Assembly: GCA_047495785.1 (NCBI GenBank)
Contig: JBLDXI010000055.1
Location: forward strand, 682,001-746,000
Direction of reading: 5' to 3'
DNA: 64,000 nt
Source: Lepidodermella squamata
Taxonomy: Eukaryota; Gastrotricha
Part shown: positions 14,600-26,487 of the stretch, one piece after another
Layout: every line of letters begins with the position of its first letter
Numbering within the stretch: position 1 is the first letter of the stretch
Position numbers and translations under genes: made by a program
Notes under the pieces: model-generated
Database searches by the model: none
Told to the model about the DNA's origin: nothing
What the model saw: the letters and a program-made list of their open reading frames with translations, nothing else

Positions 14600-15400
14600 A
14601 ACTAAGTTCTCTGAGCTCTTTAAGGGCGTAGGGCAGTAGTTCCGGCTGATCGGGGTGATCCATGTCTGTTAAATTGAAGAGGCAAGCCAAACGCGTCTCT
14701 GCGAACCATTTGAGGGTGCTCGAGCGAAACGGCCGAGTTTGGTCGAGGTGCGTGGGCATTGAAGGATGAAATGTACTACTTGCCGCCAGCCCATGCTTTT
14801 TCCTACGATAGGCAGATCGACGCCGCAGAGCAGGCAGATGTTCGGGTAACTAAATTAGGCCGGTTTATAGAGTGCATCGCACTTTATGAGCGGGAGTGCT
14901 TGGGCCAAATCGAGTGGAAGTGCTAGGAAGTATTTCTCAGCCATGTTTGCCGCGCCACGCTGACCGTAAAACGGGTGATTGGGGTAATAACTGACAATTT
15001 CTTTCGCGATAAACTTATCAGCAGCCAGCAAGGATTGACGCTTTGCCAGCTCGATCTTGACATGAGCCGAAATATCGATTTCACTGACAATGTTCAGCTG
15101 CAATTTATCAATCAGTTCCCTTGCGCGGAAGGACAGATTACGCGGGACGTTTTTCATCCACTGAGCGGCAGTGAACGCGTTACCAAGCGATGATTCCGAT
15201 GGCACTTCCGCCATGCGATAATGAAAACGAATCGCAGCCTGCTCATATGCCAATTTAGGTGAGAGAAGTCGTGCAACAGTAACGTGTGTTTGGTTGCTGT
15301 CGGTAGGCCGAGACAGCGTTTGGCGAACCTGGCGTGGTCCAGCTGGTCGGTTTCACTAGCGAATAGGCCCCAGATCTCAGCCCACATAGGCTCCAAGAGC
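14600..15400 (-). mobile_element. Decayed non-LTR (LINE-like) retrotransposon, 3' end of ORF2
   Basis: Read on the minus strand. About 15396-15290 contains a segment like the post-RT region of LINE ORF2 (KRCLGLPTAT). A one-base shift then leads into LAYEQAAIRFHYRM and about 100 further open codons to 14855. Near 14830-14740 there is a zinc-knuckle-like CLLC...H...CP arrangement. After another shift the frame ends in a C-terminal segment (ETRLACLFNLTDMDHP) with a stop near 14593. At least two frameshifts and an internal stop show that it is dead. LINE assignment rests on motif order, not on a database match. No target-site duplication or poly(A) tail was identified. Confidence 0.6.
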
Positions 15401-15653
15401 GCCTGTTTAGTAGCTTTGACTTTTGACTGATGTGATTCGACTTCGATTTAAATATTCTGACACGGCCAAGGGCGTAGTCGTGGGCAACTATACTACTTGG
15501 GTTCGAATTCCTTGCAAAATCATCACATACCTAAACTTCAACGATGGAAGAAAGCTGATAAAATCGTACATCAACGCTGCTTACATACATCACCCTGAAA
15601 CTCCCATTTCTTTTATATCATTTGTGATTTTCTGACTCATCTAGTTTCTTAAA

Positions 15654-16220
15654 ATGGCGAGCAAAGAGGTTCCCAAATATTGGGACCCATCCACGGTCTA
15701 CGATTTAGTACGTTGAGACTGCTGATTATGGACTTTTATTCATTTATGCCCTATTTTCAGTCGGCGGAAGAGCAAGAGAACATTCGCCAACGAGCGAAAA
15801 TCCGAGAGAAATTTCGCGCTGATTATTTAAAGAAAAGCTCTGACCCCATGCGTGCGGCTACATATCCTTCGTCGCTGGTAAACCATGCCTAAACTTTTTT
15901 GTACGTATAACGTATAATTGTAACGTTTGTTTGTTACAAGTTTGATCCAGCTATCCAGCGATATTTGTCGATGCGTGCCACTCAACAAGACTACTTTCGA
16001 CCAACTCCACGCTCCGCTTTAGCAGGCATTCTAGTTATCCTGCCCTTCACTCTTTTCACCTACTATGTCACGAACGACTATGTATGTTATTGCAGCGTTT
16101 AAATGATCACATTTTTCTCATTGATGGCTTCATTTATAGATGACGAATGAACGGAAACGTCGAAATGGCGAAGTTTCCTATCGCGACAGGCTATTCAAAT
16201 TTGTGAGCGGAACTTCCTAA
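15654..16220 (+). CDS. NDUFB4: NADH dehydrogenase 1 beta subcomplex subunit 4
   Basis: Accessory subunit of mitochondrial complex I, in the membrane arm at the inner membrane. Exons 15654-15707, 15761-15877, 15941-16081 and 16140-16220 join in frame to 130 residues, close to the roughly 129 of vertebrate NDUFB4. The family pattern is visible: a charged N-terminal helix (REKFRADYLKK), the conserved FRPTP segment at about residue 76, one hydrophobic transmembrane stretch (ILVILPFTLFTYY) and a short basic C-terminus. All introns are GT-AG and 53-63 bases. The start is the first ATG in the frame. AATAAA follows 157 bases after the stop. It sits between two retroelement relics. Confidence 0.85.
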
Positions 16221-16376
16221 AACGTGGTAGCTGAGAAAACAGACTATGGAAAGGAATGCATTAACCCACACCTACATCTATCCTCTTTGATGTCATCACC
16301 ACGGCATTATGTATAAATTACTAATCGGAACATCTTTCAGATCAATCGATCGTAGAACCTGCCCGTTACTTGTTAA

Positions 16377-16382
16377 AATAAA
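16377..16382 (+). terminator. Polyadenylation signal, NDUFB4
   Basis: Canonical AATAAA about 157 bases downstream of the NDUFB4 stop codon. Confidence 0.6.
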
Positions 16383-18399
16383 TAACAGGAGATTAAATGA
16401 TTTTTTTTGCGTTGGCAATTTCTGAACTATTTCTGGCACATCAGTTACTGGTAAAATGCATTGGCTTCAAGTGCATATACACATGAACGTTTTGATTAGG
16501 ACTGTGTCAGAGAAAAATCGAAGGTGGTGCACGAAAAATCCCAAGTGTGGAATACCGCTGCTCAAGCGGAGGACCATAGAACATCAGCTTCCAGCTCTAG
16601 TCCATCTGTATACCTATCGCTGTCCAGTCGCCTAAATATTTCCGAAACTAATTTTGCCATCACTGTAAATAACTAAGATACACAAATTGATGTACGATTT
16701 ACGACTTCACTTTGTTTGGAATGCAAATCACGATAGGTTTGCAACTGTAAAACTCACTGAAAATGTTGCCACTCGTTAAATCTTTAAATCGCCACCTTCA
16801 ATTATTTTTGGCGGACCAGGTCCCGCAGTCCCGCCATCCTAAGTTTAACGGTATCTAATGAGCGTAATATCTAGCATCTAGTTGTTGCGATCGTCGTACT
16901 TTTTGCCCCATTTGAATCTAATATTGTAAAAACAGGTTAATCCAAATACTAACGACTTGAAATGTGAAATGGGATGAATTCTTTGAATTTTCTTCGTTCT
17001 TGATTCACACTCTAAGCAAAGGAACTTTGCCTATGTTTCAGATGCTCCGTAACAAAATCATTTCATTTTGTATAAAGATTTAGGAAATTCAGAGTCCGAT
17101 AAATATGATCTCCCTAAAATTCACTTGTATTAGTACAACGAATTCAGCAACAAGTAGACCACAGGACATCGAATGGAACTGAACTAAAATGACGAGACTG
17201 AACGGACAACTGTGATATGCCCATTTTTTTCCTTTAACTTTGCTCGAGCTTCCTCATTGGATTCAGACTCGCTAAATAAATAAATGAATAAATAAATACA
17301 CGTTACACATCTGCCATTCCGTTGCAAAACAAAATGCAAAAACAAAACAGTAATCATTAACAATAATCCCACGCAGCATTAAAGCTTCAGCTTAGCTCAA
17401 GTTTATTGTAATCGAAAGGAGATATCACGAATAACATTGACACTTGAAGGTCAATTCAAAGAGCATCTGATTTTTGAATGGCCGAACGTCTCTCAGCGGA
17501 ATTCCTCAACATGGCTTTTGAAAACTCATCTGCGAAGTCGGAGATGATCTGGCAGCTGAATTTTCTTTCGCTGTCCTCTCCTCCCGAGTCTCAAATCTCT
17601 CGTCTCTTCGGCATAGCAGATCCAAAGTGTCTCGACGGTGTTACATTCTTCCTTCGATACACATCAGGCTATCGACCATCCGCCACATAATTAGAACTTC
17701 GGCGACTCTGATTTCGGCAAATGGCGCACCGTCGTCAATATTTTCGTATCGATGTCTCCGTTCCCACATCGCAACTGCAAAATCTCCCATTTTAGCTAGC
17801 AGTTGATGAAACGTGAGTCTCCAAGTCGTCTCCTTGATTCACACAAGCTTAATTCGTTTCAAAGAAGGACCTTCCAATGCAGCTTATCTTTGCTGTTTCG
17901 ACCACTGTTAATAGCTGCCAAATGACCAGAAATACTCTTTGCCAATGGCTCACGATTCAAAATTATAAATTCTAAAATAAGAAATGATATTTCTCAATTA
18001 CCTCAATAAATTTGTTTAAAAGGAAATAACTTTTTTCGTGGGTATAACAAATTCAACTTGATTATTCAGCCCTTGCCACTTTTCAAGCGTAAATTACACT
18101 GCAGACCAGAAGTGACAATCGAATTTATTGATGATCTGCTGTTAACATCTGTAAAATCATGAATGACGTTGAGCTCTAGGCCTAAAATTTACGAAAATAC
18201 TTTCTCTAATCAATACTAGGAGAGGGGAATTTGTTAATATCACTCGACAGTAAATTTGAAGACTAATTTCAAATTTGGGTGATTGTGATACGACAATTTT
18301 TCAACGAATTATTCCAGTCTCAAGTTTCAAAAGTTAAAAAGAAGTGAAGGCCGAGGTATCAAATAAATAAAGCAAAAGCCTACAAAATCGCGAATATGC
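16383..18399. other. Intergenic spacer
   Basis: About 2 kb between NDUFB4 and the reverse-transcriptase relic. Only short spurious ORFs occur. A minus-strand run of 49 codons near 17800-17650 (starting MGDFAVAMWERR) is open but unrecognised and too short to call. Some of this stretch may be eroded retroelement sequence. Confidence 0.4.
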
Positions 18400-18711
18400 G
18401 TATTCTATGTGCGTATGAAAGCTGACTGAGGCAAGCCGCGCTATATCGTCAGCGTAAGCGCATGTGGCAAGAAAATTTGACTTTGAGTGACCTTCGCACC
18501 TTAAAATATTTACACTACATGACAGGATGATGACGACAATGATGACAACTATAGGACAGGATCGTAAGCGTCCGATCTTTACTATTAGCCATCCGCCATG
18601 ACTGGAGTACCAAGGGAGCATATCCATAAACCAGACCTGAACCTCCCAGAGCGTTCCCCCAGCTCGCAATTTTCTCACTAGCTCCGCCGTATTTCGACAG
18701 CTCGAGTCCAT
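18400..18711 (-). mobile_element. Reverse transcriptase relic (LINE-like)
   Basis: The minus-strand reading frame contains AYADDIARL, the catalytic YADD box of LINE reverse transcriptases, at about 18455-18428. It is preceded at the expected distance by GRLRSCPI, resembling the conserved RQGCPLS block. No finger or thumb region is recognisable around it, so only a fragment of the palm survives. It may belong to a different insertion from the relic at 14600-15400, because NDUFB4 lies between them. Confidence 0.5.
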
Positions 18712-19245
18712 CTGGTCGAGGAGAAATTGTTAACTCGTGATCGTGATCGACTTAGTACCCTCGGACATTAGGTAGAGTTAACAAAAATAAGGCGGAAAGG
18801 GCTCTTGTGACTGGTAAATTAACCAAAACATGCAAACAGTTTTCCTCAAACGGTTGAACTGGCTATCAATCGACAGGAAGCGCCTAGCGCCTAATTCCTA
18901 ATTCACAAATACCTATTGGCATAATTACCTCGGTTGCCAACGCAGGAAACGCGTTTTGAATTTCGCGGACGACTGAATTCCCGGCACTTCAACATTTTCA
19001 ACTGCGGCAAAATAAAGTAATTTTTCAATTTTGAATAAAAGATTTTAAAAAATAATGCATTTATCATTGATATAATTTATATGTGAATGATGTTAATCTT
19101 TTTGTTAAAATTTTTGGCGTTCGTTTTGGCGTCGTCGCTAGCGTCAGATTTAGGCAATTGCCACAGTGACCGTTAGACATTGCGGAGTGTCCGGCAGGTT
19201 TTAGGCATTTCAAGCATAAATTTACTATCTCAAAGAGCATCACGC
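18712..19245. other. Intergenic spacer and 5' leader of CTDSPL2
   Basis: AT-rich, no coding signal. The CTDSPL2 frame is open for 66 bases before the chosen ATG but has no earlier ATG. Confidence 0.4.
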
Positions 19246-20651
19246 ATGATGCGTAAAAGAACTAGAACTTTCTTGGCTGTCGAAGAACGCCCAAGAAAGC
19301 GTTTGGATGCCGAGTCTGGATCCACAAGTTCATCCGGTAAAGTCATCTGTGCCTTTTATGAGACTTATCATTGATATTTATTGTTTCACACAGTTACTGA
19401 CGAAGATGTTCGAATTTCTGAAAAAGATGTAGTCGTGTCGTCAGCGGCTGTCGATCTCATATTTTCTACTTCATGCATGACTCCTGATCACTCCAATTAC
19501 GATGTGCTATCCGTGGATGAGAGAATATGCTCGTTCGATCATGATTCATCCAATGATCCTGCCGTTGATGATGTTCGTGCTGATATTGAGCACTGCACCG
19601 ATATCGTTACTTATTATTCTGACGAAGTGAACTCGGTAACAAATGAGAACGGGTCACAAGAGATGCATCACTTGCAAGTGCAATGTCAATCTCGGGTTGA
19701 AAGTGACGGGAGCAGTGAGACTCAAACGCATATTGAATGGGAACTGCTCGACCCGTGAGTTTTACGCAGAGCTGTTCATTATATTATATATAGCACTTGA
19801 CGTATTTTTTCGTAGTTATGTCTTCATCAAGAACCTTCCTCCTCTTGAAACTGTGCGTGTACCGCCTGTGCCAGCGCTACCCCTGAAAACAAGAAGATCT
19901 CCTCAGTACTCTTTGGTTCTCGACCTTGTAAGTTTTATTCACAAACTTTCATTTCATGTTGATAATTTATCCCCGTTCCTAGGATGAAACATTGGTTCAT
20001 TGCAGCCTGACTGAACTAGAAGATTCTCAGCTTACCTTCAATGTGCTTTATCAAGAACAATTATACAAGGTTGTTTTAATTGCGATGTACTAATGTTTTT
20101 ACGTGTTTACGATCTACAGGTATACGTGAGAATCAGGCCTCATTTCTACGAATTCCTGGAGCAAGTATCTCAGTGGTACGAGGTAGTATTGTTCACAGCA
20201 TCAAAGCGGGTATATGCTGACAAGCTCATCGACCTTTTAGACCCTCAGCGGAAATTTATTCGGTATGTTAAGCAATATGGCCTCTAATTTACTCTATGCA
20301 TCAATTTTACAGTCATCGATTGTTCCGTGAACACTGCATATGTGTGAATGGGAACTATGTCAAAGACTTGACAATTCTCGGTCGCGATTTATCGAAAACA
20401 ATCATTATCGATAACTCGCCCCAGGCGTTCGGCTATCAATTGGAAAACGGGATCCCAATTGAGAGTTGGTACATGGATAACAATGACTCTGAGTTGATAA
20501 AACTGGTCCCTTTTCTGAACGAACTAGTGACTGAGGTAAGAGCTGTCCATTTTTTGATGATTCATATTCTATCTTTGTGTAACAGGGTTGCGACGTGCGT
20601 CCAAAAATCGCAAGCCGGTTTCGGCTGCGAGAGCTGCTTCCCAAGGATTGA
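19246..20651 (+). CDS. CTDSPL2: CTD small phosphatase-like protein 2 (HAD family)
   Basis: Protein serine/threonine phosphatase of the FCP/SCP class. Exons 19246-19336, 19394-19754, 19816-19927, 19983-20069, 20120-20262, 20313-20535 and 20586-20651 give 360 residues. The first 165 residues are acidic and disordered, with a basic start (MMRKRTRTF). The hallmark run [16 protein letters not shown] leads into the catalytic domain. The HAD nucleophile motif [10 protein letters not shown] spans the exon 3/4 junction. [13 protein letters not shown] and [10 protein letters not shown] follow, and the protein ends [11 protein letters not shown] as in CTDSPL2 orthologues. The double ATG at 19246 was chosen because upstream in-frame sequence lacks an ATG. 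It is shorter than vertebrate versions, the difference lying in the disordered N-terminus. Confidence 0.92.
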
Positions 20652-22374
20652 AGAGTGTTAGCTTAGTCAAAAAAGTGCAACAATACGAGCCTCTTGATCC
20701 TTTATTGCCTTACGCTAAAAAGATGGTTTTGTTAACTTTTCTTACTGCAATTTTGCACAACAAAATTGGTATTTGATTTATAAGAACGACTTTGTACGTG
20801 TGTGTTTGTATGTGCGAGAGACTGTGCGGAAGGATGCCGATGGCGATTCCTAATTGATTAATTTATACGTCGAGAGACAACAACTCCATTTGTGCGCTTG
20901 TCTAATATCTTCTTTTGTCGTCGCTGTTTCGAAATCGAAATTTAACGTTCCTCTCTTCTAAACTGTTTCGAAGCAGTGTAAATATTGCTTGTTAATGCAT
21001 GGAAGCTGTTAGTAGCCAGTGGCACAGTAGTAACGTTTGTGTTTAGACTGTCCTGAAAAATCTAGGCAATGAAGTTGCTCACACAACAAAACGCTATAAT
21101 TCGTGTACCCATTGTTTGAGTTCTTCGATTAGGAAATCTACTAAGCAGAAGTCGATTTCTTCCATTAATGCAGCAAAATGAATATTCAGATTGGATATTG
21201 CTGCTTTCTCAAGGCCATGACGCATTATGGGTACTATGACTGCTTATTGTTGCCCTTATCAAAAATTGCATCGCATCGAGAGTTGGTATCATTTTCCTTT
21301 TCTCCTGGCTTGGTCGTTGATTTTGTTGTGCTTCAGTTGCTTGATAACACACCAATCATATTCATAACTACAATATTCTATCTATTCTTATGCAAAAAGC
21401 AGTTATAAGTAGACAGTCATCCACGACATGTAGTTGATATCGCCTATTTGCGCCTTCTTGTAACTGAGAGAAAACTACAAAATTTATGATCTTTGATTGT
21501 TGTTTCGGTTCTTTGAAATTTATTATGAACATTTGTTTTGGAGTGCTCTTTTCATTATATTTTTTATAATGAAGGAGAAAAAACGTGTTTGTTCTTGTTT
21601 TGCCTGATGTATGATACAAAGTTAAAACGAATAATGATCGATTGCTAGTTTCTTAGCTCTATTTCTGATACGATCGGTAGCATTTTATATTTACATAACG
21701 ATTGTTTCTATGAATGTGCATCAAATGCTACTACTAGTACTAGTACTGATATTTGTCCCTTTCTGTTGTTTTCACTTGTCTGGCGTCCTCCAAAGAAGTA
21801 GCATATCGTCGGCTATTTTGTGTTTCGTGCCTCGGGCAACAGCGCGCAAATTTTGGCGCACGCACACTATTTGGTACTGCTGCGTGTGGCGCGCGTCATT
21901 TCTATTGGCGTCGGCTTCCTCAGACGACTGCGGCAACGAAGACGAAGTTGAGCGAAACACAATTTATTTGAAAACGTTCCTATTTCGCCTTGCAGTCGGT
22001 CGCAGTCTGAGCCAACGAATGAGAGATAAAGAGACACATACCAAACCTCGACGACGAACACCTTAATGTTTTAACTATTTTAATCAAGGCGCTCACAGTT
22101 GTGCTAAGGTGGCGCCTGTATTGACAATTCGCAGCCTCTTCGCGTTACCTTCTTTGTTAGTGTTTGATGCTGCCCGTTCTTTTTTTGTTTGAAGAGGAAG
22201 ATACGGAGTCTTTTTTGTTTTTGTACTACCTTGCGCATATTATTACCATAATATAATATTATTGTCTAATTCTATTACAATTATTGATTATTATATTATT
22301 GTTCAACGTGAGTTTTAACTTGTTATAACAATAATTTTGGTGTCTCCACACAGTAAAAAAGCATATTAAACGAA
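20652..22374 (+). other. Probable long 3' UTR of CTDSPL2
   Basis: No convincing ORF, only short open stretches in low-complexity AT-rich sequence. The first well-placed AATAAA on the plus strand is at 22375, which would make a 3' UTR of about 1.7 kb. Part of it could instead be intergenic. Confidence 0.4.
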
Positions 22375-22380
22375 ATAAAA
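22375..22380 (+). terminator. Polyadenylation signal, plus strand
   Basis: AATAAA that would end the CTDSPL2 transcript. It lies 15 bases from the opposing minus-strand signal at 22396-22401. Confidence 0.4.
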
Positions 22381-22395
22381 AATGATTTGAAGTCT

Positions 22396-22401
22396 TTTAT
22401 T
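22396..22401 (-). terminator. Polyadenylation signal, minus strand
   Basis: TTTATT on the plus strand, read as AATAAA on the minus strand, about 100 bases past the stop of the membrane-protein gene at 22500-23212. Confidence 0.5.
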
Positions 22402-22499
22402 GGCTCATTTTCCATTACTTACTACAAGTATAAAACTTCAGGTAGCGTATTTCGGCAGCACACGGGAGATGCAAATTAGAATGTTACAAAAAACCTGCC

Positions 22500-23212
22500 T
22501 CATGTGTTATCTTGCTCCTGAATGCGCAGATCGTGAGAATATGTGGAGGAAGGAGACGAGATTTCCGTGGGAATTTGTTGTAGCAAAGGTGGATTGAGAT
22601 AGCTCTGATGTGAATGATGAGCGCTTTTATGGCAGCCCTCGCGATTTAGCACATTCCGAGGATTAGCCAAGTTATGCCGAGCCCTTCGCTTAGCAATATG
22701 GTATTTTCTAAAGCAGAAGAAAAATTGTTGATATTATCATTATTATTGTTGTTTTTATCGATATCGCTGGTCATATTTGCCTACCTGTATTGCGAATAAC
22801 AAACAATCGAGGTAAACAACACAAGCCACAGAATGAGAACGATGCCTTCGCCCATGACGAGATAAAGTCCGACAGCGGCATTGCCGTGCTCGGTGTGAGC
22901 GTGGTTCTTCGTCGTCACCACTGGCCGGCTGGTTGTTGTAGATAAGGTGGATTGCGGTGATGTCGCCGTTGTTGAAAAAGACCGGCTGGCACCGGCTGTT
23001 GTTGAAAAGGACGATAAAGCATTGCTCCACGATGAAGACGTCCGCAATAAACTAGCCCCAGGAAGGGAGGAAACAGGCGATGCCATCAATTCTGGAGCTA
23101 ATTCAACTTCACGGCTGGTGTCTTCGTACGTTAAGGTCGCGTACTCAAACATAGGCTGGCCCAGCGCAGCTGACGGAGCCGGTGTAGTCGATCGAATCGT
23201 TAAGCCTTTCAT
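22500..23212 (-). CDS. Unknown single-pass membrane protein with Ser/Thr-rich ectodomain (5' exon not found)
   Basis: Two exons, 23212-22785 and 22683-22500, give 203 residues from the ATG at 23212. Residues 8-100 are Ser/Thr/Ala-rich (SSFSTTAGASRSFSTTATS), as in mucin-type O-glycosylated stalks. One hydrophobic segment follows (GEGIVLILWLVLFTSIVCY). A basic stop-transfer stretch (QYRARHNLANPRN) continues across the splice into a 60-residue His/Ser/Pro-rich tail. No signal peptide is present, and the ATG is preceded by an acceptor-like TTTTAG, so a signal-peptide exon probably lies upstream. The second exon is inferred from frame continuity and could be wrong. No family recognised. Confidence 0.55.
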
Positions 23213-26200
23213 GACTAAAATAAGGATAAAATAAATTGAAATATTTCGCCTGAATGAACATGCAATTCATTGAATACATAAAATTTCATTTAATTCAGAA
23301 AAAATCGCACGTGCGCAGGTATATGCATCTTTACTGTGATTTCATGAAATTATCTAACCACGCATTTTTTTATAAGAACGGATGAGCGATTTTGTAATGA
23401 GTCCATATATTCATCATGGCCCATTCTTATGCGCCAGGCATGCAGGTAAATAATACTTGATAGTTTAAGAGCGTGCCGATGAGATGAGAAAAAATCCCAC
23501 GTCTCGCTTCGGGCTATTCTCCGAAAAAATCCTAGCAAATTAGAATAATGTTAATGCTATACCTGATCACTAGTACTATGGTATCCTAATTTTGAATAAA
23601 CGAAAGGCTACCGCTCTTCTTTCATGGCGAGTTTTTTCGGCCCGCCGACTCCATATCCTTGCTAATATATAACCACAATGTGATTCCTTCCCAGTGCAAG
23701 AGTAAATATTTTAAATGTGTGGGTAGCAAAATCTTATAGGTATCCTGATCGCGTTTATAGAGGAAACTAGCAGTAATATAATTCAACTATGAGGTATCTA
23801 CACAACTTGTTATACACAAACCATTTCTCGAATAATTATTGGCACGTCGAGTGCTGCTCTTCAGATCAAACATATTGCCAGCCATAAAGTAAGATTAAAA
23901 AATAAATCGGCAATATAGCGGCGCGTGTGCTGAATCGAGTGTTTGGTCGGCGGTGACCACGGACGATAGGCGAACGATCGGCGTCGGAAGAAATCGGCGT
24001 GTTTTTATGTGAAAAACTCTCAAAACTTTGAATAGCCGACCGTCAAAAATAGGAGTGTCAAATCTCAACTTATTAATAGGTTCGGCCGAAAATCATATGC
24101 AAGCGAATACGAAGCGGTGCAATAGCGGAACTATTCGCTTATAGCACACGAGAAAAAACCGGAAAATAGGATTAAACGCGCGAAAATAATTAACAACATA
24201 TGATAATTAAGCGCCTTTGGGAGGCGCTGAAAATATATTGCTCAAGCACAGATTTCGTGTTTATATACCGATGCCATAAAAGGCCCAATTACGCGCTCCA
24301 TTTGTTATTTCGGCTTACATAAATTTATATATATATCAAATATTATACTGACAGCTGTACGCTTTCAGCTGCAAAAAAATCATCGTACGCACGGCGATGA
24401 ATGGCCGATTTCAATTTGTCTGATTTTCGAGAGCGTGCTTTAAATGAACGTGAGCGTATAAAGGTATCTTGGTTATTGGAAGATAAATAAAAATAAATAT
24501 CAGCATAATAAAATTACGCCGCCGCCGCTGAAATTGTAGAGCAACGCGCGGAGCTGATAGGATTTTTTTCTCAACAACCATAAGCCATTTTTCATTGCTA
24601 TGATGTATTGAACAATTATTGTCAAAAGTGACCCTCGGTCCAATCGGACTGGCAAATACTCTTCATCAAAGGCGTTTCCTCACTTACCGTCATCGTCTTC
24701 CCCGAATAACATAACGCGAGTGTCAAAACTTGATCGAAGAAACATGTTGTCCGGATTGAATTAGAATCGTTTTATACAGTAAGAGCAGTTATCAAGTGTA
24801 GTATAGTTGATGACAATAAAAAGCAGGAAGGATGGTTATCCTATAAAATCCACCGCTAACTTGTCAGCAGACATTGTTGTTGTGTCGTAGATTAAAAATA
24901 GTCGCTATTTGCGTCGCCATCTTATTAGATACTTGACAGCATAGTGTCTTGGTACTGAGGACTTCTTCTGCTAACTCAAGTAATGACCACTTTAGGTTCA
25001 ATGCGACGCAGAGAAAAAAATAGATAAGAGACGATCCCAATAATCGTCAAAATGTTATATACGATGGGCGAGTGGCGTAATAAAATGAATAAAAGTTTTC
25101 TATAATATTGGAAATAGCTAGGGAAACCGACGTAGCAATATTGTTGTCTCGCGAACGTAATCTCTATATGTAAAAGGGAAATCGCCGGCCGGAAGAAAAC
25201 AAGCGCTCCTATCATGGCTCCGATTTTAGTGCCATTTTTCGTGTCACGTATGTTCAAGACTGAGGGCGAGCGCGCGCGCGGTGATCGAGTTGTGCCATGC
25301 CAGAAAACGCGGAAAAATATTACATTACCGGACCGTCGCCAACTGCGGCAACGCCGTGGCACACTTTTTGGAAACTTGAAATTACCGTCGCCGTTTGCCT
25401 TCTGCACATTGACCGGCCGCCGTTTCGCTCCAACACGCAATGTCCGCATGCCGGCGATTTCTGATTGAATTAACAGCGATCGTTGTCTTTCAATGTGATT
25501 TCACCATTTGGTAAAATTATAATTAAATAATATTTTTGAACCAAAATCAAGAAGCTCTAAAGTAACAGATTGAAGCAGAAAGCAAGCAAAACAAATGGGA
25601 ATTTATTCATGTAGCCATTATGTTTCTGCCAAATATCATTTGTTCTATGTGAGCTAATCTGAAAAAACCGATGAAGTGACAACAGCATACGTGATTGGGT
25701 CTTTTTGATGAGGCCGCCACACTTGTATTATCTTTTGTTTTCAGGCTATTGTTGGGCATTTGCACCCCTGGGGTTTACTGGTCATTTACGAGCTGTCTCA
25801 TTTGAATGATATGAAATATCGACCCAATCAAATTATCGGTGCTACACCTTCAAAAATAGGGCACAAGCCGCGATCCTTAGTATTCAAATTTTATTGAACA
25901 TGTTAACAAAAAAACGTCACAGATAAGTAGACGACGCCGGCCGACATGTTAATATGTTAACATAAAAAACAGCTGCAGCAGATCAGGTCATTGTCAAAGC
26001 CGCAACTGCGCTTAAAAACAGAGAGATACAATATCGCTGACTGGATATCAAATGAAATCGACATGAGAGCGAACAAATGTAACATCAAGACGAAAACAAC
26101 TAGAGACATGTGCATGCAGTTTGATCAAACGATTTTTCACGCGATCACGGTAGCGAAAGGCGGTCGTCATAACGACTGTTAGACCCGGAAAAGCCGTCAT

Positions 26201-26487
26201 TCGGCATTGACTGGAATGATTATACCCAAAGGTGAATTAACAGTAAAATACTTGGGAACGTTCTGTGCTTTTCATCATAATCATCAGTCATAACAACAAG
26301 TTTCCAACCAGAAAAAAAAGTAAAATTGAAAAATTGATTCAGTTGAAATAAGACAGTTCTCTTTTCACGACCTTGTTTTGTTTACAAATAACAAATCATT
26401 CTTCGAGCCGAAAAACGCTCAAAGAAATTGTAAGGTTATGAATATTAAGACAAATCAAGTTTGAAGATCAGGCAGCTAGGAGAATGC
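23213..26487. other. Large intergenic or 5' regulatory region
   Basis: About 3.3 kb. It contains CpG-rich patches around 23920-24000 and 25250-25460, including an alternating GC run near 25266-25280, separated by AT-rich DNA. The missing first exon of the neighbouring membrane-protein gene may lie here. A minus-strand open frame of 157 codons at 25449-24976 is present but unsupported. No RNA gene recognised. Confidence 0.4.

Noticed and set aside
15495-15515. B-box-like GGTTCGAATTCC suggesting a tRNA
   Set aside because: No A box or acceptor-stem pairing at the required distance upstream.
17478-17690. Plus-strand open frame of 70 codons
   Set aside because: No homology, no splice context, and a competing open frame on the other strand.
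21178-21408. Small ORF in the CTDSPL2 3' region (MNIQIGYCCFLK)
   Set aside because: Lies in low-complexity T-rich DNA within the probable 3' UTR; no supporting signal.
22447-22480. Resemblance to the 5' end of U6 snRNA (TTCGGCAGCACA)
   Set aside because: Only about 12 bases match; the conserved internal segment and the terminal T run are absent.
24976-25449. Minus-strand open frame of 157 codons with basic start and two hydrophobic stretches
   Set aside because: No recognisable family, overlapped by an equally open antisense frame in CpG-rich DNA, and no splice or polyadenylation context. Possibly the missing first exon region of the gene at 22500-23212, but unsupported.
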